In this document: piece after piece, positions 19,879 to 27,804 of the stretch
Position numbering within the stretch: the stretch's first letter is position 1
Layout of the letters: every line of letters starts with the position of its first letter
Source: Pinguiococcus pyrenoidosus
Taxonomy: Eukaryota > Sar > Pinguiophyceae > Pinguiochrysidales > Pinguiochrysidaceae
Length of the DNA: 28,878 nt
Assembly: GCA_019677205.1 (NCBI GenBank)
Contig: JAAMXY010001167.1
Location: 4,526 to 33,403 of the forward strand
Reading direction: 5' to 3'
Program-made: the position numbers and the translations under genes
Notes under the pieces: model-generated
Seen by the model: only the letters and a program-made list of their open reading frames with translations
Told to the model about the DNA's origin: nothing
Database searches by the model: none

Positions 19879-20956
19879 CTAAGCACCTTGCGGATCTGCA
19901 AAGCTCACGACGGTCGTCGTCGGCGCATCCACCAATCCCTTGTCCATGGTCATGTGCCTCTGCAAGAGGCGCTCCATGCTCGCTTGCCAATCATCCGGGA
20001 GCTGCCCTTCTTCTATGCCTATCTCCGACGCGTGAATGCCCGACGCAACGAAAATTGAGTCAATCTTCGCCTGCTGTGCCCCGCGAATGTCATGCAGCAG
20101 CGAGTCTCCCACACCAACAACCCGGCGGGCTTCGATCCCGTCTTCCGCCAAAATCCTTAGGGCCTGCTCGTACACCAGCGGGTGCGGCTTCCCGATGTAG
20201 TGCACCATGCCGCCGAGCTCTTCGTACTCCTTTGCAAGGACTCCCGGCATCGGAGAAGCCTGGATGGTTTGCGCATTAGCAAAGGCAGAGCTGCACACGC
20301 GACAGCATCCCGCCTACGAAGCGTCTCACCTTCCCATCCGGCCTCACGTAGTCCGGATTCGCGACCACCATTGGCAAGCTTCTTCGCTTTGCGACCTCCA
20401 AGATCTCCCGCGCGCGTTCTTGCCGATACTCCTGATCCTCCGAGGCGTCTCGCACGCAGAAGAGCCCCCTGGCTAGCAGGAAGTCCGCGTCTTCCACAGA
20501 CGCCATCGACAGCCCTGCAGACGCCACATACTCGTCGTCCTCGTCGGCATTGCCAAACACGACGCATCTCCGTCCCAGCGCTTCGTCAAAGGGGGCTCCT
20601 GGGCGATCGTGAAGCAGACGCCAGGCTGTCTCTCCACTGGTCAAAATGTCCGTCACTTCCGGAAATCCCATCTCTGCCAGCTTCGTTTCCGCGTCAGCTT
20701 TGCGTCTCGAGCTGTTGCTAAGGATAACAACGCGCTTGCCGAGGCACAGCAGAGCGGAGAGCGTCTCCGGGGCGCCGGCGTAGGCGTTCTTTCCATCGTG
20801 GATCACGCCAAACTGATCCAGAAGGAAGGCGTCGTACGCTTTCGCCACCGAAAGGAAGCCCGGGAGCTTGGCCGGTGCCAGAGACAAAGCATTCGCACCG
20901 AGGATGCTCAGACCCAGAGCGAAAGTCGCCACACGGACGCGTCCTGGCAGCGTCAT
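19879..20956 (-). CDS. HAD-superfamily class IIA hydrolase with secretory/plastid-type leader
   Basis: Exon 1 is 20330-20956 and exon 2 is 19879-20259; the 70-bp intron is phase 0 with a CTAAT branch-like site and CCATCCAG acceptor. The product is 335 aa. A hydrophobic leader (about 8-22, VATFALGLSILGANA) precedes the core. HAD motifs: I, FLLDQFGVIHDG (near 43-54), with the nucleophile Asp but no second Asp of DxD; II, LSNSSRRKA; III, Lys in IGKPHP; IV, GDSLLHDIRGA. This arrangement fits the NagD-like subgroup typified by the TIGR01459 bacterial family (FLLD.(F/W)GV.HDG). Phosphatase activity on a small metabolite is likely; the substrate is unknown. The start at 20956 is chosen because it begins the leader; an in-frame Met at 21037 would bury it. 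Confidence 0.85.
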
Positions 20957-21075
20957 ATCCGTTTGTGTCGTGATGCAAAGTGCACAAGAGACTTGCAAAG
21001 CGATCCCCCACTGTCTCAGAACCGCCCCGCGCGACACAGTTGGACGGGGAGAGCAGGACAGTACGCGACACAGAT
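20957..21075. promoter_or_regulatory. 119-bp divergent promoter region (HAD / TBC)
   Basis: The HAD gene (-) and the TBC gene (+) start only 119 bp apart by the preferred Met codons, so both promoters and 5' UTRs must fit or overlap here. An in-frame plus-strand Met at 20980 would shrink the spacer to 23 bp and is less likely. No TATA box is visible. Confidence 0.45.
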
Positions 21076-24043
21076 ATGCAGCTGATCGACAGGCGGTTCG
21101 AATTTGCCAAGATTCCGCTCGCGGTACTTCGGATCTCTGTTGAAGAGGCGGAGGCGCGCGTCATGCTGGGCGTTCGCTGGCGTCCGCCGCGCTTCGGTGC
21201 AGAGGTCGAGCCGCTCTCTGTCGCGAGACAGCGCAGCGCAGAAGCGGTGTCGCGGTTCTGTCACGCGCTGCGACACGCGGAAGCGGCGCTTGGCGGCGGC
21301 CAAAGGATCTTCGGAGGCCTGGAGAGCGCGCGAGAGCGCGCAGTGCAGCAGATCTTGGACCCACCCGACGCCACTGATGATGATAGCGATGCGGAGCACT
21401 GGCGAGCGAATCTGGTCGCCGCACTTGAAACGGTGGCGCAGGCCTTGCGGACTCCACGGGAGGCTCCCAGCGCCACGGACCAGGAAGTGGAGGCTGCAGT
21501 AGCGCGCGTGGAGGACGGCTTGGCGGAAGACTGCATCCTGGAGTTCCTCTCCGTGGCCTATGCGGAGAAGGAGTTCGAGTCCGAGCAAGCGGAGAGCCCT
21601 TCGGAGGACGAGGATCGCGGCACCAAAAGCGAGGCCAAAGTGCCAGACGAACACAAGCGACCCCCGCGGATCTTCCCGGACCTCAAGATTCGCGACTTCG
21701 TCCTCAAGCACCAGCACCTGCGAGATGCCCAGCTACACCGTGACGCGGATGGCCGCTCGAAGCATCGCCTTGGTGGCATCCTTGGCAAGCTCATGCCTCG
21801 GGGGAGGCAGGATCCGGGCCACGGGGACGACCTGTACACCAATCTCTCCACGGATGCGACTCCCTTGCCGGACAGCCCAGACAACGTGGAGGCGGATTCG
21901 CCTGCGGCTGCCCCGCGGGAAATCACGATCGTGCCGAACGAAATTCTGGAGGACGTGGAGAACCAGGCCGAGACGCCGAAGCGGAGCTCACCGCCGCCGC
22001 CGCTAATGCGCCTGCCCCCGCCTCCTAGCCAGAGCGCGAGTAAGGCGCAGCGTCGACTGCCCCACATATCGGAGACGCACCCACATGCATCTGCCCCGGG
22101 GGAGACGCCCATCGTGCGCGAGAGTGATCACCGAAGCTTCAGCGCAGACAACGAGACGGGATCGGTTCTGTGGGCACTTTGCGCGGCCATCGGCCACGCG
22201 TTCATTCCAGAAGCGCGCTCCCCAACAGAGTCGGAGGGGCAGTCGTACAGCCACTTCGACTTCCAGAGGAGGCCCTTGTTCGAGAGAAGGTCCTGTCTGC
22301 TGTCCCTGGAGGATCTCTACCGAGCCAGGGCGACATGCCGCGCATGGCGCCAGATACTGGATTCTGCAACAGGCGTCTTCAGGAGCGTCATGAAGAATAC
22401 AGGTATTGCTCCTGGTGGGCGAGTCCCTTGCTCTCGCCTCCACGCGGTGCAGAACCTCTGACACCAGACTCTTGTCTTCTCTTGTGCCCCAGGGCCGCCG
22501 AGCGGAACCCAGAGGTTCCGCCTCTGGCTGCAGATCGCCTGGAGAAAACCGGAATGGGCGAGCGCGCGGATTCGGCGATGGGCCGAGAACGACATCAGCG
22601 CGGGAGTCATCGATCTGGATAACCTGGACGTTGACCAACGATACAACCCGGCCGACAAGCTTGAAAAGGAGCGGGGCCTCGGGCTATCTCGCAGCGCCTC
22701 CTCGATCATCAAGTTCGTGCCCAACGAGCAGACCTACAAGTCGTGCCTCGAGGCTGCAGAGAAGCTGGATGGCACTGCGCTCGTGCTGGGCTCACGGGTG
22801 TACCTGCCCGGGAGGGAACCGGGCAGTCTCGAAGTCACCTCACCAGATCATCGACGAAAGTCCCGGAGACTTACGCGAACGAACTGGGCAGAGGAAGTAG
22901 ACATTGACGTAGTTAGAACGTACCCAAGGGACCATCCGGAGGGGCATGGTACCGCCGGTAGTGCTCCCGCAATCACGGCGTTGAATAGCGACAGCCTTAC
23001 CGTAGAAGACGAGCAGCTCACGGAACAGGATGCGGACACAGACGCAGCGGTCGCGAACACAGAGACCACTCAGAGCGACGTGCCGTCGAATATGACGAGC
23101 GCCGATGAGAGCATCGGAGCCTCAGAAGTTGGGTTCGAGGGGTTCTCTGATGATTCGGACGAGTACGAGTTTGTGTGGCACGAGTGCACATTCGAGCCCG
23201 TGGACGCGAGCTTGGGCGCAAATCCGGAGGCACCGGAAACGACTGACGCACAGGCTGACGGCCCACGGCGACGGAGCTTCACGGCCAACACCTGGGACGA
23301 AAAGATTCGAGCAACGCGAAACGTCCTCCGAGCCGTCGCAGTCCGCTGCCCCATGGTTCGATACTGCCAGGTACTCCCATTCGCCTCAACCCTCTCTCTC
23401 CGCAGGTGGAATAGATCCTGAGCGGTGACATTTCTTCACTTTTGGATAGGGAATGAATCTGGTGGCGGCGTTTCTTCTCTGGGCCTCTCGTGGCGTGGAG
23501 GCGGCGGCCTTTGCGCTGATGGTCGGGCTCATTGAGGAATATGAGCTCGTGGACATGTGGCGGCCGGGCTTGTACAAGTTGCGCTTTTGCCTTTTCGCGC
23601 TGGATCGACTGGTGAAAGACAGATTGCCGCGCCTTGCCTTTCGGTTCCAGGCGGAAGGCATCTCTATGGGCATGTTCTCGTCTCGCTGGTTCCTGACGAT
23701 CTTTACCTCGAGAGAAGTGCTTCGGGCGGAGGTCGTCCTGCGCCTCTGGGACGCGTTCATGGTGGACGGCGTCAGCATCCTTCTCAGTATGGCGCTGGCT
23801 ATCTTGGAGTCCTTGCAAGACCACTTGCTCCAAGAAGATCTCAGCGGCATCCTGCGTGCGTTAAGACTGCCTCGCGAGGTGCTGAACAGAGAGAGGGGTG
23901 AAGGGGACGACGGCTTCGACGCCGACGAGATGCTCTTTCAGAAGGCCACTCAGATGCGGATCAGCGAAGATCTGATTCGGGATCTCAAGGCCGACTATCA
24001 CTTGAGACCCAGCCAAGAAGAGGACGACGGCTCCATTTCGTAG
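21076..24043 (+). CDS. TBC-domain Rab GTPase-activating protein with F-box-like segment
   Basis: Three exons (21076-22402, 22493-23370, 23450-24043), introns 90 and 79 bp with agreeing phases; 932 aa. Residues 1-400 are helical then acidic and Pro-rich, without a known domain. Residues 408-442 (LSLEDLYRARATCRAW) resemble the second half of an F-box. The TBC domain follows: RFRLWLQIAW (about 450), the Arg-finger motif VDIDVVRTYP (Arg584), then the Gln-finger YCQGMN (Gln735) rebuilt exactly across intron 2, then WFLTIFT and RLWDAFMVDG. Both catalytic fingers are kept, so GAP activity on a Rab is expected. Unusually, about 115 mostly acidic residues (591-707) are inserted between the two fingers. 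The C-terminus is acidic. Target Rab and membrane are unknown. Confidence 0.9.
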
Positions 24044-24250
24044 TGAAATCAAAGCAGAGGTTCTTTATGGGGGTCGCATCCTGTACAACGAAGAGAAGTC
24101 GTCTTTCTGGTGTTTCGAAGAAAGCGGCCACGCTGGAGCCAAGGCTGTGCGCGCAAGTGCTTTGCCACGGCATGCACACTGTTCGTCTTCCACTTCTTCA
24201 GCTCACCAACTGATTTTGCCACCGTGTCCTTCCCGAGTCATCTCTTGCGC
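24044..24250. other. Convergent spacer (TBC / RPB10)
   Basis: Short region between two stop codons, holding both 3' UTRs. Nothing else is seen. Confidence 0.5.
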
Positions 24251-24567
24251 TCAACCCTCGAAGTTCAGGTCCTCATCGCCGCCGGTGGTGTTGGCGTGGT
24301 AGTTGAGAAGCTTCTCGATCAGATCCACGTGAGTCAGCACCATTCGTCGGCAGCAGTACCTCGTGAGCTTTATCCTATTAAGCGCGTCTCTGTTTGATCG
24401 AGCATTGGGAGCATTCGCAAGGATAAGGCTGCGCTCCGCCGGAGAGACCCGTCGCGAACTTGAACGCACCCTTCATCCTCCTGTGCCACTTGCAGAAAGT
24501 AGATGTAACTCTGGTACTTGTTCGCAATGACCTTTCCGCACGTGAAGCACCGGACAGGAATAATCAT
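24251..24567 (-). CDS. RPB10: RNA polymerases I, II and III subunit RPB10 (RPABC5)
   Basis: Small zinc-binding subunit shared by nuclear RNA polymerases (archaeal subunit N). Exon 1 is 24470-24567 and exon 2 is 24251-24389; the 80-bp intron is phase 2 and the join rebuilds EDEGDAL. The product is 78 aa. It starts with the invariant [12 protein letters not shown] (first Cys pair, CxxC) and continues with RYCCRRM (second Cys pair) and [11 protein letters not shown]. Human RPB10 is 67 aa and yeast 70; the extra length is an acidic C-terminal tail ([10 protein letters not shown]). Start and splice choice are fixed by family conservation, although an upstream Met (24603) is in frame. Confidence 0.95.
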
Positions 24568-25137
24568 GGCGAAGAACGCGCGCGTCTGTGGCGCAGGGCT
24601 CAAGCCAGTTTGTAGCCACCAGCTTTCTCGTCTTCCAATGCACCTAAAATATAGCTTGATTAATTCCGTGTCGAATGAGCGACGGGGATTGGCTGATGGA
24701 CTAGTCCGGATCGATCAGGATCGACGTTGACATCTGCTTTCGCGCGCAAGAATGAGACGATGCACGGTGGGCGATCCAGCAACCAAATGCATGGATCGCG
24801 CCGCATTCGCGATCCCGTGGACGTGCCTGGTCTAGGATTCTGTTGATTTTTTACCTCTTCAATGGAACAGATGAATTAAGAGAGAGAGAGAGAGAGAGAG
24901 AGAGACACAGAGAGAGAGAGAGAGTAAGAGAGAGTAAGAGAGAGAAAGAGAGAACGAACAAGAGAGACAAAAAGGCAGAAGAGAGAGGGGGGGAGGGGGA
25001 ACAGCAGAGAGGCAACGAGACAAGAGTGAGAGAAAAGAGGAAGAAGGAGAGGAAAGGAGACATCCGGGACGTCTGCTCTGCAACGAGTTGTAGAGGGGAA
25101 CTCGGCAGATCTTCCGCATACCGTTGTTCTGCGCAAT
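24568..25137. other. Divergent spacer (RPB10 / glycosyltransferase fusion)
   Basis: Left half holds CG-poor sequence and small inverted repeats around GGATCGATC (near 24710-24725), of unclear meaning. The right half is dominated by the purine tract listed separately, which lies within the 260 bp before the ATG at 25138. No gene is supported; the Arg/Glu dipeptide open frame here is a repeat artefact. Confidence 0.45.
24878..25060 (+). repeat. (GA)n microsatellite and polypurine tract
   Basis: Starts with about 15 uninterrupted AG dinucleotides and decays through interrupted AGAG blocks into a G/A-rich tract of about 180 bp. It ends about 75 bp before the start codon of the glycosyltransferase fusion, so it is in that gene's 5' UTR or promoter. 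Long polypurine tracts can form triplexes and often act in promoters; no function is shown here. Confidence 0.9.
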
Positions 25138-27609
25138 ATGATCCGTCGCGCTTGGACGCCTCAACCTCTCGGAAGGCCTCGGCGCTCCTACCAAGCTTGT
25201 CTGGGAGCCTTGGCATTCGTGGTAGGCCTTGGCGTGCTCGTTTGCTCATCCATTCTGCTCGTCCGAGGGACAAGAGGCTTCGAGTCTCCTCTCTGGAGGT
25301 CTGGCTGGAGTGCATACGCTTCCCGGGGCTTCTTGAGAAGCGTTGTGGATAAGCAAGCTTTTGAAGAGGCTCAGAAGTGGAGCCATGCTATCATTGACCT
25401 GGGGGAGCGGCTGAGGCGACCGACGCCTTCTCCGTATAGCACGACCGACAGCCTTGACGACGCGCATATCGAGTGGTTTCCTGAAGAACTGTCGCGAGAA
25501 GAGCTCGGCAAGGTCTTGCAAGCTAGGGGATACAAGACAGGCGTGGAAGTGGGCGTGCAGCGCGGCGACTTCTCCGCAGCTGTGCTGAAAGAGTGGCATG
25601 GTGCGAAGCTTTATGTCCTGGTCGACCTCTGGAGGGAGCAGACGAACTACGTCGACGGCGCAAATGTCCCGAGCGTAAAGCAGGAGGCTTTCCTGCGTGA
25701 GGCCGTCGAGAAGACACGTCGGTTTGGAGCAGAAGTGAGACTCTGCCAGGACTTCGCGACCCAATGCGCCCTGCGCTACCCGGATGGCTTCTTCGATTTC
25801 ATCTACATCGATGCTCGTCATGACTACTTGAGTGTCCTGGAGGACTTGGTGATGTGGCTTCCAAAGCTGCGCCGGGGGGGGCTGATTGCTGGCCATGATT
25901 ACATCGATTCACGAGCCAGCATCGCTGCTGAGCCCAACCGGCGGAGCTACTGGGAGATCAATTGGGACGCCTCGCTGGACACGACTCTTCGCGCATCGAA
26001 AGGCGCGGTGAACGACTTCTTCGGTCTCCGCGGAGATCCGATCCAGCAGATCGATGTGCAGATACCCTGGAGAACCTGGGCCGTGGACTACGCGAGAGAA
26101 AAGCCAGCTCCGGGGACCTTCCCGCGTGCTTTGCACTTCCTATCGGCGTCTCCCGGACTCGCTACGCAATCCGCAGAGATGGCAGGCGCAGACCTGGCGA
26201 TGATCACAGAGTGGGAAGAGACGCATCCACGCTGGCCAGTAGTGATATGGACGAACAGCCTGGTTCGCCTCGCCTTCGAACCCGAGCTTGTTGAGGAGCT
26301 GGTGCTGCTGGAATCGCAGAAGTTGCTCAACTCGGTCCTCCGCTTGCTGATCCTGTACGAGTATGGTGGAGCGGCGGTTCCTCAGGAGATACATCCGATA
26401 TTGGATCTGGAGAGGTATCTAAAGGTAGCAGAATCATCGGGCAAAGGTTTTTGGAAGGGCTTGGGCTTGGGGCTCGATATAGAGCAGCCGGCCAGTCAAG
26501 ACCCGTACACGCTCACCAGCGATAACGTCATGGAGGAGAGGAGGATGGTCTTGGCTGCGATCCGGACGAGTTCTACGCTGTCGCAAGTGCTTGCGCAGCT
26601 TGTTGGCGCGAGCTTCCGAGACGCTTTGGAAAGCAGCAAGCGTCGTCCTCTCGCGGCAAAGGATCCGATCCTGCCGCTGCTGACTCATCAAGGCGAGGAA
26701 AAGAACGCCAGCGCCTTGGCAACCAATATTCACTTTGTATCTACGGGTAGTCGCGCGACCTTTGCGGACATCGACTGTTGTGCCATTCGATCGGCGGCAT
26801 CGCACAATCCGCAAGCTAGAATCATTGTGTTCATGTCCGGAGAAGCTGGGGACCGTGTCGCGAGTGCTGATCGCTTTGCCGATCAGTGTCTCGGCGATCT
26901 TTCCAATGCTCACGTGGTCTACTTCAGGTTTGAGGACATTTTCGCGGACACTCCGTTCGCGGCGTGGTACAGAAACCTCCCAAGTACTGCTAGTGACAAG
27001 TGCTACACAAAGCAGAATCTTGCAAACGCGGCAAGGATAGCGGTCGTTTACAAGTTCGGAGGCGTCTACCTGGACCTGGACATGATTTCGATGGCGCCAA
27101 TGGATGACGTCTCAGACCGTGGACTTGCGTGGCAAAGTTCTGACTTGTCGCTGGTGAACAACGCCTTCGTGTCCTTCCGGAAGCCCAGAGACCCGCTGCT
27201 CATGGAATACATGCTTCGATTCATTGCGGAGTTCAACAATTGCAGATGGGCCTGGCAGGGTCCACGGCGACTAACCGACACTCTCAAGGCCTTGGGATGC
27301 TTTGCCCCGAAAGCTGATGGGATGGTCGCTGAGATTTGCGTGGGCTTGGAGCTGTACAGCCGCAAAGCCTTCTACCCATACGAGTTTAATTCCGATAGGC
27401 TGTTCCAAGTCGTAGACGACGACAAATGGCAACGGGTCTTCCAGACATTCGTGCATGAGCCGAGAACGCACACCGTGCACCTGTGGACGCATGCGCATGC
27501 TGAGAGACTAAAAAGAAGTGGCCCAGGCGCCACCACCATCTTCGAGCGCTTGATGGTGCAGGCATGCGGCGTTTCCTGGCGAGAGAAGAAGCTCGGAATG
27601 GGAGCTTGA
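25138..27609 (+). CDS. Membrane-anchored fusion: SAM methyltransferase, degenerate glycosyltransferase, active-type GT32/Gb3-synthase-like glycosyltransferase
   Basis: Single exon, 823 aa. A short basic N-terminus and one membrane helix (about 19-42) predict a type II Golgi protein. Residues 125-260 form a class I SAM methyltransferase of the Methyltransf_24 type: GVEVGVQRGD (135-144, SAM loop), then DFIYIDARHDY and the GGLIAGHDY strand end. Residues 330-490 resemble a GT32-type domain (HFLSASP, PVVIWTN, LYEYGG) but the DxD site is replaced (GGAAVPQE, 410-417). Residues 529-790 are a full DXD glycosyltransferase: HFVSTGSR, YKFGGVYLDLDMI (Asp646/Asp648), NNAFVSF, WAWQGPRRLT and HLWTHA, matching the alpha-1,4-galactosyltransferase (Gb3 synthase) plan. 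It probably adds and methylates sugars on glycans or glycolipids; donor and acceptor are unknown. Confidence 0.88.
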   Translation: MIRRAWTPQPLGRPRRSYQACLGALAFVVGLGVLVCSSILLVRGTRGFESPLWRSGWSAYASRGFLRSVVDKQAFEEAQKWSHAIIDLGERLRRPTPSPYSTTDSLDDAHIEWFPEELSREELGKVLQARGYKTGVEVGVQRGDFSAAVLKEWHGAKLYVLVDLWREQTNYVDGANVPSVKQEAFLREAVEKTRRFGAEVRLCQDFATQCALRYPDGFFDFIYIDARHDYLSVLEDLVMWLPKLRRGGLIAGHDYIDSRASIAAEPNRRSYWEINWDASLDTTLRASKGAVNDFFGLRGDPIQQIDVQIPWRTWAVDYAREKPAPGTFPRALHFLSASPGLATQSAEMAGADLAMITEWEETHPRWPVVIWTNSLVRLAFEPELVEELVLLESQKLLNSVLRLLILYEYGGAAVPQEIHPILDLERYLKVAESSGKGFWKGLGLGLDIEQPASQDPYTLTSDNVMEERRMVLAAIRTSSTLSQVLAQLVGASFRDALESSKRRPLAAKDPILPLLTHQGEEKNASALATNIHFVSTGSRATFADIDCCAIRSAASHNPQARIIVFMSGEAGDRVASADRFADQCLGDLSNAHVVYFRFEDIFADTPFAAWYRNLPSTASDKCYTKQNLANAARIAVVYKFGGVYLDLDMISMAPMDDVSDRGLAWQSSDLSLVNNAFVSFRKPRDPLLMEYMLRFIAEFNNCRWAWQGPRRLTDTLKALGCFAPKADGMVAEICVGLELYSRKAFYPYEFNSDRLFQVVDDDKWQRVFQTFVHEPRTHTVHLWTHAHAERLKRSGPGATTIFERLMVQACGVSWREKKLGMGA

Positions 27610-27804
27610 TCCAGGTGATGTACTTGCTCAGTCGCAGATCAACGGAAGCTCGCTGTTTTGTTTCTTCCGTGAATCGCTGGCCCTGCCCACTTGCTGACCT
27701 TCGCGTTCACCTCTTCTCTCGCGTCACATCCTTCTCCTACGGTGCCTTCCGCGTCTAGCCAAAGGAGTCAAACCCGGCAAAGGCACGGCGCTTCCTCCAC
27801 TTCT

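Noticed and set aside
24843-25352. Open frame rich in Arg-Glu dipeptides
   Set aside because: Produced by translating the GA microsatellite; overlaps the real start of the glycosyltransferase fusion in another frame.
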